Positions 36,771-45,971 are shown, counted from the stretch's first letter. The stretch is 47,519 nt of DNA from Prevotella sp. (GCA_016291595.1 JAEEXN010000012.1:1-47519), one strand, 5' to 3'. A program made the numbers and translations. Notes: generated by a model from the sequence alone, not told the origin.

Positions 36771-37691
36771 TCATTTTGTCCCTAAATACAAAAATAGCAT
36801 TCCCAACAAAACCAAGGCCATATCAACAGCCTTACTCTTAAGGTTTTTCTCATGGAATACAACTGCGGCAACAAGGAAACTCACGATAACGCTTCCACGT
36901 CTTATCATCGAAACAATACTAATCATGGCACCAGGCAAACTCAAAGCATAGAAATACACAAAATCCGCAACACTTAAAAACAGGGAAATGAGAACAATCG
37001 ACCAATGCCAATGAAACGGTGTCGTCTGTTTGTGTTTCGGCCACCATAACAACAATAACATGGCTCCCATCATGGCACACTGATATATATTATACCAGCT
37101 TTGTACCATCATGCAATTCAATCCCACTCCACCGTCTTGAGGAGCAGCCATCAGATACTTATCGTATATTCCACTACCGGCACCCAACATGGCAGACAGT
37201 ACCACGAAGCAAATCCATTTGTTATGCTTAAAGTCAATACCTTCTTTCTTGCCACTTCTGCTCAACATAAAAAAAGATAATACAGCCAACAACACACCTA
37301 TCCATTGATACATATTCAGCCGTTCACCAAATATTATCATAGCTCCAATCAACACCATTACTGGTCTTGTAGCATTGATAGGGCCAACTATACTCAAGGG
37401 CAGGTGTTTCATCCCGAAATAGCCGAAAATCCAACTCGATAAAACTATCAGACTCTTCAATAGAATGTATCGATGCATCTCCCACCCTCCTGATGCCACA
37501 TGAAAGATGGTTCCGTCAAGTACTGAAGCCGAATGGCTAAGAATAATAAATGGCAGAAAAATCATTGATGAGAACAACGTGTTGAGAAAAAGGACGGGAA
37601 TCACGGCATTACCATTCAGAGCCTCTTTTTTGCAAGAATCATAAAAGCCCAACAACGTTGCGGACAGAAATGCTAATAATAACCAGGCCAC
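36771..37691 (-). CDS. EamA/DMT-family transporter
   Basis: Inner-membrane protein of 306 aa with about ten hydrophobic segments and the internal duplication of the drug/metabolite transporter superfamily. ARPVMVLIGAMIIFGERLN closes the first half, and the second EamA half (PGAMISIVSMIRRGSVIVSF and VVFHEK) ends with LLGMLFLYLGTK. The start is GTG at 37691, since no ATG lies upstream in frame; this is uncommon here but puts the first helix at the N-terminus. It is 36 bases below truA. Substrate unknown. Confidence 0.85.
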   Translation of the reverse strand: MAWLLLAFLSATLLGFYDSCKKEALNGNAVIPVLFLNTLFSSMIFLPFIILSHSASVLDGTIFHVASGGWEMHRYILLKSLIVLSSWIFGYFGMKHLPLSIVGPINATRPVMVLIGAMIIFGERLNMYQWIGVLLAVLSFFMLSRSGKKEGIDFKHNKWICFVVLSAMLGAGSGIYDKYLMAAPQDGGVGLNCMMVQSWYNIYQCAMMGAMLLLLWWPKHKQTTPFHWHWSIVLISLFLSVADFVYFYALSLPGAMISIVSMIRRGSVIVSFLVAAVVFHEKNLKSKAVDMALVLLGMLFLYLGTK

Positions 37692-37727
37692 CTTTTATAT
37701 TCAGAAAATTAAGTAAATAGTTACGAG

Positions 37728-38459
37728 TTAATAAGTCACATTCTCCAAAAAAAGTGCATGAGCGGGCATACTTTCACCTGCGGCTGTACGCTTCTTTCCT
37801 TCAACGACACTTCGGAATTCCTTCAAGGTCATACGGCCGCGACCAACCTCGATGAGCGTCCCGACAACCGCACGAACCATGTTCCTTAGAAAACGATTGG
37901 CTGTAATCACGAAATACCATTCGTCAGCTGCTGTTTGTATCCATCGCGCCTCTGAAATTTTACATAAGGTGGTCTTCACATCAGTATGACTCTTACAGAA
38001 AGCGCCGAAATCATCATAGCTCATCAGTATAGTAGCAGCCTCATTCATCGCCTCAAAATCAAGATGATAATGAAGTTCACATGAATAGGCACGCCGGAAG
38101 GGATTCTTGCGCGTATGTATATAATAATGGTATGTACGGCTGGTTGCTGAGAAACGTGCATGCAAGTCGTTGTCCACGGCCTCTACCCTATCTACAGCCA
38201 TGTCACGAGGTAATATGCGATTAAGTTTGTATGCTAACTGCTGACAGTCCAAATCTCCATCGAAATCGAAATGAGCAGCCATCACACGGGCATGCACTCC
38301 CGCATCAGTTCGTCCGGCTCCAACCACCTCCATCTCTCTACGCAACAAAGTAGATAATGCCCGTTGCAGTTCCGCTTGCACCGAGTGACAATGGGGCTGA
38401 ATCTGCCAGCCATGGTAATTTGTCCCATCGTAACTGAAAAAAACAAAGTATCGTTGCAT
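37728..38459 (-). CDS. truA: tRNA pseudouridine synthase A
   Basis: Makes pseudouridine at positions 38-40 of tRNA anticodon stems. 243 aa from the ATG at 38459 (MQRYFVFFSYDGTNYHGWQ). The catalytic Asp52 lies in GAGRTDAGVHAR. RTYHYYIHTRKNPF and FLRNMVRAVVGTLIEVGRG are family blocks. The longer frame (to 38510) begins above the promoter and is rejected. Divergent from the EFR1 gene. Confidence 0.95.
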   Translation of the reverse strand: MQRYFVFFSYDGTNYHGWQIQPHCHSVQAELQRALSTLLRREMEVVGAGRTDAGVHARVMAAHFDFDGDLDCQQLAYKLNRILPRDMAVDRVEAVDNDLHARFSATSRTYHYYIHTRKNPFRRAYSCELHYHLDFEAMNEAATILMSYDDFGAFCKSHTDVKTTLCKISEARWIQTAADEWYFVITANRFLRNMVRAVVGTLIEVGRGRMTLKEFRSVVEGKKRTAAGESMPAHALFLENVTY

Positions 38460-38467
38460 AACGGCTG

Positions 38468-38475
38468 CAAATATA
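38468..38475 (-). promoter_or_regulatory. truA promoter element
   Basis: TATATTTG on the minus strand, eight bases before the truA ATG, giving a very short or absent leader. No clear TTG element. Confidence 0.55.
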
Positions 38476-38569
38476 CAAATAATTATCCATTCCGGATTGC
38501 CATTTTTCATTATTTCTCATTTTGATTCTCTAAAGAAAGCGCTCTTGATGGAAAAGGTAAAAATAAATT

Positions 38570-38599
38570 TTGTTTTTTTCTTACTTATTCGTATCTTTG
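38570..38599 (+). promoter_or_regulatory. Promoter of the EFR1 operon, apparently leaderless
   Basis: TTG at 38570-38572, a 19-base spacer and TATCTTTG at 38592-38599. The ATG is at 38604, only four bases on, so transcription should start at or next to the start codon. Confidence 0.75.
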
Positions 38600-38603
38600 C
38601 ACC

Positions 38604-39401
38604 ATGATATTCTATCTCTCTGCAACAGGAAATACACGCTGGGCAGCAGAGCATCTGGCCTCAGCTACTGGTGAGCAACTCATCAGCATATCAGAAGCTG
38701 TTAATGGGGGTTGTGATTTCAGCGTGAATAAAGATGAGCGTATAGGCTTTGTCTTTCCCGTACATGGTTGGAGACCACCCCGGCTCGTTAGAGAGTTTAT
38801 ACGGAAAATGAATATCCACCATTTGGACAACAACTTCTGCTATGCCCTCTGTACAGCAGGCGATGACATCGGACAGACGATGGAGATTCTAAATTGTGAT
38901 TTAAGACAACAGCATCTGAAGGCAGACAGCATCTATTCTCTCATTATGCCTGAATCATACGTGGGACTTCCGTTCATGGATATCGACAAGCCAGAAAAAG
39001 AGATAGCAAAGATTCTTAAGGCAAATGAGCTATTGAATGAGTATACAAGAGAAATCGTACAGCGAAAGCGAGGCATCTGTAAGACTTACAAAGGTCATTG
39101 GCCACGAATCAACAGTTGGTTGCTTGGCACGCTCTTCAACAGGTTTCTCATTACAGACAGACCGTTCTTTGTAGATGCAGGAAAATGTATCCGTTGTGGA
39201 AAATGTGTAGACTCGTGCATTACTGGAAACATCATTGGTGGTAAAGGTGAACTGCCACAATGGAAAGGGCTTGGGAACTGTTGCACATGTTTCGCCTGTT
39301 ATCACCACTGTCCGGTACGGGCTATCGAATATGGCAGTCGCACCAAGAATAAAGGACAGTACTATTTTAATAAGAACAAAAACAACAATTTGAACAAATA
39401 A
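38604..39401 (+). CDS. EFR1-family flavodoxin/ferredoxin electron carrier
   Basis: 265 aa. The N-terminal flavodoxin-like domain has the FMN phosphate loop SATGNTRWAA (6-15) and FPVHGWRPPRLV. The C-terminal part binds two [4Fe-4S] clusters: CIRCGKCVDSC (Cys195, 198, 201, 205) and CCTCFACYHHC (Cys226/227, 229, 232, 236). The basic, Asn-rich tail (KNKNNNLNK) is unstructured. It carries electrons, partner unknown. The start is fixed by the flavodoxin loop, making the transcript leaderless. Its stop overlaps the next ATG by one base. Confidence 0.9.
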   Translation: MIFYLSATGNTRWAAEHLASATGEQLISISEAVNGGCDFSVNKDERIGFVFPVHGWRPPRLVREFIRKMNIHHLDNNFCYALCTAGDDIGQTMEILNCDLRQQHLKADSIYSLIMPESYVGLPFMDIDKPEKEIAKILKANELLNEYTREIVQRKRGICKTYKGHWPRINSWLLGTLFNRFLITDRPFFVDAGKCIRCGKCVDSCITGNIIGGKGELPQWKGLGNCCTCFACYHHCPVRAIEYGSRTKNKGQYYFNKNKNNNLNK

Positions 39402-41197
39402 TGAAAAAGATTCTTTTTATATTCACATTCATACTGTTTACAACAGCCTCATGGGCGGCAAAAGCATATCCATTGCCCATTACCATCACTCAGGCTGATG
39501 GAACACCGCTGACAATCATACTTCGTGGTGATGAGCATTACCATTGGTACATGACAAAAGACGGAGCTTTACTCTGTCGCCAAGGAAACGCATATTATGT
39601 TGCTGCGGTGGAAGCTGATGGAAGTCTGACTGCCACCAAACAGCTTGCGCATAATAAAGACCTTCGAAGTGATGTAGAGCGTGAGTTAATAAGTAAACAG
39701 AATAAAGTTGCTTTCAGCACTCGAGTGAAAGCTAAAAGTGCAAGAAGACGTGCAAGCATAGAGGATGACTTGCTCTCCGAACAAACATTATTTCCACATT
39801 CAGGAACTCCTAAGGCTGTTGTTATACTGGCTGAGTTCCAAGACACTCCTTTCACTATCACCAATCCTCGTAGATCATTCGAGCAGTATCTTAATGGTAA
39901 AGGACGTTCTGAGAACTATGATAATGGAGAGGGAAGTAATCTAAGTAGTGTGGCACAGTACTTTTCTGATATGAGTTTCAAGAAGTTCATTCCGCAGTTC
40001 GACATTTACGGTCCTGTGAAACTACCTAACTCTTTGAAGTATTATGGTGGCAACAAAGGCACCCTGAAAGATATTCATTATGACGAACTGATAAAAGATG
40101 CCTGCACCTTAATGGATGACAGCCTTGATTTTTCGGCTTATGATGCCAACAATGACGGGTATGTAGATTTGGTATATATTGTCTATGCAGGATTCTCCGA
40201 GAGCTTTACAGGAAACACCCCTGACTGTATATGGCCAAAGTCTGGTTTTCAAAACTTTGGAAAATTCGATGGAAAGACGGTAGCACGCTATGGAATAAAC
40301 AACGAATTGAACGCGTATCCCGGGGCTTATTCCTACCCGCGAATCAATGGTATCGGGCTCTTTTGCCATGAGTTCTCCCACACATTAGGTCTTCCAGACC
40401 TATATCAGAGCAACGATGCATGCGATAATAACCATGAAATGGAGTTCTGGGACCTCATGGACGGTGGAGAGTACACCAAGAACGGATACTTACCCACTCC
40501 ATACACAGCATGGGAACGCGAGGCGATGGGATGGATGAACATCGAGACGCTTAGTGAGGAGGGGCAATTACAACTCACCCCCATCCAGGAGGGAGGCAAA
40601 GCATATCGCATAGTAAATGATAATGCTACTAATGAGTATTATATCATTGAGAACATACAGGAACGCGGATGGTACGATGCTAAGAGCAATGGAAAGTCCA
40701 TTAAAGGACATGGAATGTTAGTATATCACGTTGACTATAACAAAAGTTACTTTACATTAGGTCAAAAGCCCAATGAGACAAAGAATCATCCGAGAATGAC
40801 CGTTGTTGCCGCAGATGGTCTGCTTCTGTCGTCCACCAACTGCAATGATTCAACTCTACTTTACTATCAGGAGATGAATGGTGATCCTTTCCCGGGTACC
40901 TCAGGGGTCACGTCACTTACCGACGATATGACAAGACAAGACGGAAAGAGTATGCTTTACACTTATACAGGCAAACTCAATAAGCCCATCTACAATATTA
41001 AAGAAGATGAGGATGGTGTCATTTCTTTTGATTTCATGAAAGATTACTCAGAAACGGGAATCAGTAAGCCTATAATATACAGAGAAGAACAGGATCAACG
41101 CATCTTCACTATCGACGGACGCTATGCCGGTACAGATTTGAAGGCATTGCCTCGAGGACTATATATCATTGGCAAACGAAAAGTTCAGGTAAAGTAA
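39401..41197 (+). CDS. Secreted M6-family metalloprotease
   Basis: 598 aa with a signal peptide (MKKILFIFTFILFTTASWAA). The zinc site HEFSH (323-327), extended as HEFSHTLGLPD, fits the M6 (immune-inhibitor A-like) family. A pro-region of about 110 residues precedes it. YDANNDGYVD (247-256) looks like a calcium-binding loop. The C-terminus (IDGRYAGTDLKALPRGLYII, then basic residues) resembles the short sorting-type tails of Prevotella secreted proteins, so export through type IX secretion is possible but not shown. Co-transcribed with the EFR1 gene. Confidence 0.85.
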   Translation: MKKILFIFTFILFTTASWAAKAYPLPITITQADGTPLTIILRGDEHYHWYMTKDGALLCRQGNAYYVAAVEADGSLTATKQLAHNKDLRSDVERELISKQNKVAFSTRVKAKSARRRASIEDDLLSEQTLFPHSGTPKAVVILAEFQDTPFTITNPRRSFEQYLNGKGRSENYDNGEGSNLSSVAQYFSDMSFKKFIPQFDIYGPVKLPNSLKYYGGNKGTLKDIHYDELIKDACTLMDDSLDFSAYDANNDGYVDLVYIVYAGFSESFTGNTPDCIWPKSGFQNFGKFDGKTVARYGINNELNAYPGAYSYPRINGIGLFCHEFSHTLGLPDLYQSNDACDNNHEMEFWDLMDGGEYTKNGYLPTPYTAWEREAMGWMNIETLSEEGQLQLTPIQEGGKAYRIVNDNATNEYYIIENIQERGWYDAKSNGKSIKGHGMLVYHVDYNKSYFTLGQKPNETKNHPRMTVVAADGLLLSSTNCNDSTLLYYQEMNGDPFPGTSGVTSLTDDMTRQDGKSMLYTYTGKLNKPIYNIKEDEDGVISFDFMKDYSETGISKPIIYREEQDQRIFTIDGRYAGTDLKALPRGLYIIGKRKVQVK

Positions 41198-41213
41198 ACT
41201 ACAAAACGTCACA

Positions 41214-41645
41214 ATGATTACCATTGAAGAAGCCTTGCGAATAGCTATTGACGTCCATGAGGGACAGAAAGACCTCGATGGTAAACCTGTCATCCTACAT
41301 CCTTTGGCCGTGGGTATGGCAGGACGAAATCGACAGGAGATTATTGCAGGATTTCTTCATGATGTGGTTGAGGACTCTGATATCACTTTCAATGATTTAC
41401 TGGAAAAAGGTGTAGACGAAGACATCGTCGATGCTTTGCGCCTGCTTACGCACAAGAAAGGAACAGATTACTTCGAATACGTCCAACGCATCATTGACTC
41501 TGGTAATTCCCTTGCCCAAGCCGTCAAATTCAATGACCTCAATCATAATCTTTATCGAGGCCATATTGGTGGTCATATAAAGCAAGTAACCAAACACGAA
41601 AAGGCCTTAGCCATGTTCCAAAAGGCAGGTTTAATGAGTGACTAA
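41214..41645 (+). CDS. Small HD-domain hydrolase (SpoT/MESH1-like)
   Basis: 143 aa, consisting only of an HD domain: VHEGQ with His15, VILHPLAVGMA (His29), FLHDVVED (His49, Asp50) and VKFNDLNHNL (Asp108). This pattern matches the (p)ppGpp-hydrolase half of RelA/SpoT and the stand-alone MESH1 enzymes. No synthetase, TGS or ACT domain is present. It could remove ppGpp or a related nucleotide. It is 16 bases below the protease gene. Confidence 0.75.
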   Translation: MITIEEALRIAIDVHEGQKDLDGKPVILHPLAVGMAGRNRQEIIAGFLHDVVEDSDITFNDLLEKGVDEDIVDALRLLTHKKGTDYFEYVQRIIDSGNSLAQAVKFNDLNHNLYRGHIGGHIKQVTKHEKALAMFQKAGLMSD

Positions 41646-41700
41646 AAAGGAAGAGACAGGCATATATTTCCTCTTCTTCTTTATTTTATTCCCTATAATC

Positions 41701-41738
41701 ACAAAGGCATAGGTGTACGAATACATCTATGCCTTTGT
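41701..41738. terminator. Long hairpin after the HD gene
   Basis: A stem of about 17 bp (ACAAAGGCATAG at 41701-41712 with 41727-41738, plus an inner 5-bp part with one G-U) capped by CGAA. It separates convergent genes (HD plus, YggS minus), so it is likely a bidirectional terminator. Confidence 0.75.
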
Positions 41739-41796
41739 AGTATTAAATATCCACTCAATAGACAGGGTCGGAAGCACTTTTGTTCCTGCCAAATAA

Positions 41797-42468
41797 TTAA
41801 TACACTCTAGGACCAAAGATACGAGTGCCAATACGTACCATTGTGGAACCGTGAGCTAATGCAATGGGATAATCGTCACTCATCCCCCACGACCGCTCAC
41901 AGAAACTGTCGTCATCCGCAAAATACTGAGTCTTAACCTCATTAAAGAAATGATCGGCAATATCGAACTCTGCAGCAATCTGCTTTTCGTCGTCGACGTT
42001 CGAGGCCATCATCATCAGACCACAGATACGGATATGTCCCATCTGCCTCCACTCACCACCGGCAAGCAGTTCTCTACATGCATCGAGTGATAGTCCGTAT
42101 TTTGTAGCCTCCTCGGCAATGTGCAACTCCAACAACACGTTAATAACACGGTCGCACTTGGCGGCCTGCTTCTCTATTTCACGCAACAACTTGATTGAGT
42201 CGACCGCCTCTACCATCGACACATACGGGGCGATGTATTTTACTTTGTTGGTCTGCAAATGGCCAATAAAGTGCCACTCTATGTCATTGGGAAGAGTTGT
42301 GTGCTTCTGGCGGAGCTCCTGTTCATGGCTCTCTCCAAAGATACGCTGTCCCTCAGCATAGGCAGCCTCAATATATTCATTGGGATGATACTTGCTGATG
42401 GCAACTAGCTTCACACCGGCCGGCAGACTGCTAAGCACTTCACGAAGATTTCCTTTAACGTCGTACAT
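41797..42468 (-). CDS. YggS-family PLP homeostasis protein
   Basis: PLP-binding single-domain protein of the alanine-racemase fold III type. The cofactor lysine is Lys26 in KLVAISKYHP, followed by FGESHEQEL and EWHFIGHLQTNKVKYI. SWGMSDDYPIALAHGSTMVRIGTRIFG ends it, holding the phosphate-binding residues. 223 aa from the ATG at 42468 (a TTG at 42471 is the alternative). It lacks catalytic activity in known relatives and buffers PLP. Downstream of the DUF4494 gene by 136 bases, which hold nothing recognisable. Confidence 0.93.
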   Translation of the reverse strand: MYDVKGNLREVLSSLPAGVKLVAISKYHPNEYIEAAYAEGQRIFGESHEQELRQKHTTLPNDIEWHFIGHLQTNKVKYIAPYVSMVEAVDSIKLLREIEKQAAKCDRVINVLLELHIAEEATKYGLSLDACRELLAGGEWRQMGHIRICGLMMMASNVDDEKQIAAEFDIADHFFNEVKTQYFADDDSFCERSWGMSDDYPIALAHGSTMVRIGTRIFGPRVY

Positions 42469-42607
42469 CAAAACTATTAATTGATAATTGACAATTGTTA
42501 TTTCTCGAACTCCACTTCGTTGAACTCAAGAGATTACAAATCGAATGAGTCGAATATATGATGAAGGGAAAAACCGGGACTCTCGCCCGATTCGTTGTTT
42601 ATTTGGG

Positions 42608-43090
42608 CTACTGCTCGTATTCCGGTTTGTCGTTCTTCTGCTCAACCTGATGATACTCAAATACATCCATGAGTGTAGTTTCGGCCAACGAGGCAATAAC
42701 ATAGTCTATCATCGTTCCGCCCATCACCTGATCGATATTCTTCACAGCCCCCTGGAAGGTTGATGCCTGGACAAGATAGTAAACATTTGAACGTTTCTCT
42801 TTCTCCGTTTTCTCGTCGATGGTGATAAACTGAAGCTTAGCTTTATACCAACGGTCGTCGTTTTCGTTCTCGCTGAAGAATATCTCCTTGTAGTTAGCCT
42901 TCTTAATGTCTTTCACCTCAAAGCCACCGCTGATATAGCTCGACATCTCCTCCATGATGCGCTTCTCAGCCTCAGTAAAACTCAGAGCGTCAACTGTATA
43001 TGCTTCTATGACGGCCTTCTGCATGCCATCTTCCATCGTTTTCTCATACTTGATTTTGGTTTCAAACCATTCTGCTGTTCTTGCTCTCAT
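42608..43090 (-). CDS. DUF4494 protein
   Basis: 160 aa from the ATG at 43090 (MRARTAEWFETKIKYEKT). The family is Bacteroidota-specific and of unknown function. The sequence is charged and cytosolic, with EDGMQKAVIEAYTVDALSFT near the start and a polar tail (EQKNDKPEYEQ). It lies just above a YggS gene, a common neighbourhood in the phylum as far as I recall. The longer frame to 43132 includes the promoter and is rejected. Confidence 0.85.
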   Translation of the reverse strand: MRARTAEWFETKIKYEKTMEDGMQKAVIEAYTVDALSFTEAEKRIMEEMSSYISGGFEVKDIKKANYKEIFFSENENDDRWYKAKLQFITIDEKTEKEKRSNVYYLVQASTFQGAVKNIDQVMGGTMIDYVIASLAETTLMDVFEYHQVEQKNDKPEYEQ

Positions 43091-43129
43091 TGTCTTTATT
43101 ATATAATTTGGTGTTATAATTCCGATTTG

Positions 43130-43160
43130 CAAAAGTACGGAATTATTTCGGAACGAGCAA
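43130..43160 (-). promoter_or_regulatory. DUF4494 promoter
   Basis: Minus-strand TTG (43160-43158), a 20-base spacer and TACTTTTG (43137-43130), 39 bases before the ATG. Confidence 0.7.
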
Positions 43161-43177
43161 GAATCTCAAATAAAAAA

Positions 43178-43203
43178 CGCGGATTCTATCGATAGAATCC
43201 GCG
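43178..43203 (-). terminator. Terminator of the FadL-like gene
   Basis: A perfect 26-bp palindrome with half-site CGCGGATTCTATC, followed on the minus strand by six T residues. It lies 27 bases past the porin stop. Confidence 0.85.
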
Positions 43204-43229
43204 CAATATACATGATAGAGAACTACCAC

Positions 43230-44777
43230 TTAAAATCTGTATCCGATGGTGAACAGCAACTGGTGGCGTTTGTTGCTCACGCTTACTTCGTTGGCCACGT
43301 TGTCGTTTGTCCAGTCTTGATTGTCGGTATAATTCATGAACGGAGCAAAGTTTCCGTCGGTAGCACTATATTGGTAAGCTACATCGAGGTTCACATTGCC
43401 AATGGTATAGCCCAGTCCGGCTGTAATGCGGTTGGTACCTTTCCAGTTGGTATAGTCTGTTGCCGAACTGTAGTATGAGCCATCTGTTCCAATTGAACTA
43501 TCCTTAAACCCATCCAGCTTATACATCGGGCTCACATAGTTGTAACCCAGACGCACCGACAGCTCGGGATAAGGCTTGAACTCAGCACCCAGCTTCAGCG
43601 TACTCACACCCTTCAGCGTAGCCTTGGTGTGGTCGTTCATGAGGTCGTCGCTCTCGCTGGTCTCACTATAACCGCCCCAGTAGTCGTAGTAACCACCAGT
43701 ATTATAGCGGGTGTCAAGATGAGCATAGTCGGCAAACTCGTAGCTGGCACCAAGAGCGAGATAGTTACCTACGGTATGACCCAGGCTGACGCCGAACTTC
43801 CACGGAGTGTAGAGCTTGAAGTCATAGTCCTCGCTGGCATCTGCAGCTCCGTAAGGAGTGTTCATGGTGGTATAGTTGCTTGTGTTGAGATCATACCATG
43901 TTGGTGTAGCCACACTCAGACCGATGCGGAATGGCGAATATTCCACCGGACGGAAGATGACACCAAACACCATATCGAAACCTGATCCGTCGACCTTGCG
44001 CTCGTCACTAACAGCCACAGAACCTCCTGTTGTCAAAGCCTCCTGATACAATCCGGTGTGCTTATAGTTAACATCCTTCAGGCCGAAGGTGATACCCCAA
44101 TAGAAGCGGTCGTTAACGTTGCCCGAAACATTGAAGTCATAGTTGCTAATGGCTCCTTTGTGGGCACGGTCAAGCAAATAGTTGCTGGCCTCATCGTAAA
44201 ACCACGTATTCTCCTGCGTATCGTAGTTCAGATTGCGGGCATACAAATCGTCGAGCTGTGAACACGAGGCATAAGAGCGGTCGAAGTTGGGATAGCCATC
44301 CTTATCAGTCTCATAGAGAAGTCCGTTCATCTGTTTCATATAGGTCAGCTTGTTCTGCGACGCAGCCGTCAGCTTGTCACTTGCCGAGAGAATGAAGTCG
44401 AAGTTACGGCTCTTGTGGTAGTTGAAGCCGAAGTTGACGAACGAGCTCCTGCCCGAGCGAGCCGAATAGACGAAACCCAGCTGATCGAAGCTCATATTGG
44501 TTTTGTTACCCTCAGAGAAATCTTTGGCATCCTGCTGCGACACAAGTCCGAACGACACGCTGGCCGTCGATTTGCGATACAGACCGAGACCGGCAGGGTT
44601 GGACGAGATGGTAGACAGGTCTGCGCCTAACGCCTCCATAGCTCCACCCATACCCACATAGCGTGCACTTCCGTTCAAGTCCTGCGGACCAGCAACTTTA
44701 GCGTTTTCGTATGTCTCCTGTGCTGCCACTGGCAATACAACCAGAGCTAGAGCAGCCAAAAAATATTTTCTTTTCAT
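43230..44777 (-). CDS. FadL/OmpP1-like outer-membrane transport protein
   Basis: 515 aa from the ATG at 44777 (MKRKYFLAALALVVLPVAA signal, then Gln). SARYVGMGGAMEALGADLSTISSNPAGLG is split over residues that match the OMPP1/FadL/TodX plug region with the NPA motif. The rest shows alternating beta-strand patterns, and the protein ends in Phe, as barrel proteins do. These channels pass hydrophobic compounds. It follows a Trp/Tyr-rich exported protein by 46 bases and probably shares its transcript. Substrate unknown. Confidence 0.88.
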   Translation of the reverse strand: MKRKYFLAALALVVLPVAAQETYENAKVAGPQDLNGSARYVGMGGAMEALGADLSTISSNPAGLGLYRKSTASVSFGLVSQQDAKDFSEGNKTNMSFDQLGFVYSARSGRSSFVNFGFNYHKSRNFDFILSASDKLTAASQNKLTYMKQMNGLLYETDKDGYPNFDRSYASCSQLDDLYARNLNYDTQENTWFYDEASNYLLDRAHKGAISNYDFNVSGNVNDRFYWGITFGLKDVNYKHTGLYQEALTTGGSVAVSDERKVDGSGFDMVFGVIFRPVEYSPFRIGLSVATPTWYDLNTSNYTTMNTPYGAADASEDYDFKLYTPWKFGVSLGHTVGNYLALGASYEFADYAHLDTRYNTGGYYDYWGGYSETSESDDLMNDHTKATLKGVSTLKLGAEFKPYPELSVRLGYNYVSPMYKLDGFKDSSIGTDGSYYSSATDYTNWKGTNRITAGLGYTIGNVNLDVAYQYSATDGNFAPFMNYTDNQDWTNDNVANEVSVSNKRHQLLFTIGYRF

Positions 44778-44823
44778 AATTCTATCAATTATCACAAGTT
44801 ATTGAACGTTAGTGAATCCTTAA

Positions 44824-45849
44824 TTAATGCCTTCTGCCTCCGAAGCTGCCTCCGCCGCCACCACGACTGCCGCCTCCAACAGAACCGCCGAACGAACCTC
44901 CGCCACCGGAACGGCTGCCACCGAAGGTGCCGCCACCGCCGAACGAACCGCCACTAGAGCCTGAGCTTGACGGAGTGTAAGAGCGAGTGCCGCTATTGCT
45001 GCTGCCACTATCATAAGAACGAGAGCGCGAGCCTCCGAAATTACCATTGGCATTCCGAGTAGTCCTGTTCGTACTCGACGAGCGCGATGCGGAACTGGTG
45101 TTGCTGCGCGAGCCGCCAAAAGTACCGACACTACGTCCGCCAAAAGTACCATGACTATAGGTTACAGCATTACCTGTACGAGTGCCGACGGGCGTGTTAT
45201 AGTTGATACGGCCGTGACGCTGTGTGCCAGTTGGTCCGCTGTAGTCAACCACATAGTTACGTGGCCACCAGTAGCTGCCATAGTAACCACCATAGTACCA
45301 GGGGCTGTACCATCCGTAGTAACCGCCATAATACCAGGGATCATACCAGCTATAATAGCCGCCCCAACCATAGTACCAGGGATCGTACCAGCTATAATAC
45401 CAAGGATCGTACCAGCCATAACGATGATACCACCAAGGGCTGTGCCAGCCATAGCCGAGGCTGAAGAACCAGGGATCGTAGAAACCATCCCAACGGCTCA
45501 GACGGCGGGTGTACTCATAATCTGAATCAGCATCATCGAACTTGTACTGAACAGGACCGGCATAAACAGTATCGTTAGCCGAAGGATAGCCCTCACCCAC
45601 ATGGAACTCAATGATATCGTTGCCTAATGAGTCGGTGCCAATCTTCTGGTAGTAGCTCTGCAGTCCGCGACGATTGTACTCGTCCACATCACGAGAACTC
45701 CCGCTGTGGGTTACCACAGCTGGCTGAACCACACTTTTTGTCTGAGCAGTCTTGTCTACTTTCTTGGGAACGAAGTAAACATCGTCCTGCGCCATCATCG
45801 AGATGGGAAGGAACACCGCCAGAATTGATAAGATGATGAACTTCTTCAT
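44824..45849 (-). CDS. Exported Trp/Tyr/Gly-rich repeat protein
   Basis: 341 aa from the ATG at 45849 (signal MKKFIILSILAVFLPISMMA, then Gln). A GTG at 45861 is the only earlier start. After a charged region, residues about 119-196 form an aromatic tract with six copies of a motif near YDPWYY, separated by Gly/Tyr spacers. The remainder (about 220-341) is a Gly/Ser/Arg-rich low-complexity tail full of GGSFGG units, ending GGRRH. No enzymatic domain is visible. It probably coats or scaffolds the envelope. Upstream of a FadL-like porin in one unit. Confidence 0.7.
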   Translation of the reverse strand: MKKFIILSILAVFLPISMMAQDDVYFVPKKVDKTAQTKSVVQPAVVTHSGSSRDVDEYNRRGLQSYYQKIGTDSLGNDIIEFHVGEGYPSANDTVYAGPVQYKFDDADSDYEYTRRLSRWDGFYDPWFFSLGYGWHSPWWYHRYGWYDPWYYSWYDPWYYGWGGYYSWYDPWYYGGYYGWYSPWYYGGYYGSYWWPRNYVVDYSGPTGTQRHGRINYNTPVGTRTGNAVTYSHGTFGGRSVGTFGGSRSNTSSASRSSSTNRTTRNANGNFGGSRSRSYDSGSSNSGTRSYTPSSSGSSGGSFGGGGTFGGSRSGGGGSFGGSVGGGSRGGGGGSFGGRRH

Positions 45850-45890
45850 TTTTTTATTCACGTTTTAGTTGTTTCTAAATGTTCACGGTG

Positions 45891-45898
45891 CAAAATTA
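45891..45898 (-). promoter_or_regulatory. Promoter element of the aromatic-repeat gene
   Basis: TAATTTTG on the minus strand, 41 bases before the ATG at 45849. A TTG occurs upstream, but at 15 rather than 19-20 bases. Confidence 0.5.
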
Positions 45899-45963
45899 AT
45901 GCATAATTGCATACAAATTTACGGAAAAACCCTAAACGGTGGTAGGTTTTTCCCTATTTTTTG

Positions 45964-45971
45964 TATTTTTG
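45964..45971 (+). promoter_or_regulatory. prmA promoter element
   Basis: TATTTTTG, 24 bases before the prmA ATG at 45996. The upstream element is T-rich without a clear TTG. Confidence 0.6.

Noticed and set aside
42472..42607. Possible tRNA or small RNA between DUF4494 and YggS genes
   Set aside because: Short inverted segments occur but do not form a cloverleaf or a terminator-like hairpin, and no promoter was seen.
45151..45525. Plus-strand 124-codon frame rich in Ile/Pro/Ala
   Set aside because: Antisense shadow of the Trp/Tyr-rich repeats of the minus-strand exported protein; its apparent repeats only mirror that sequence.
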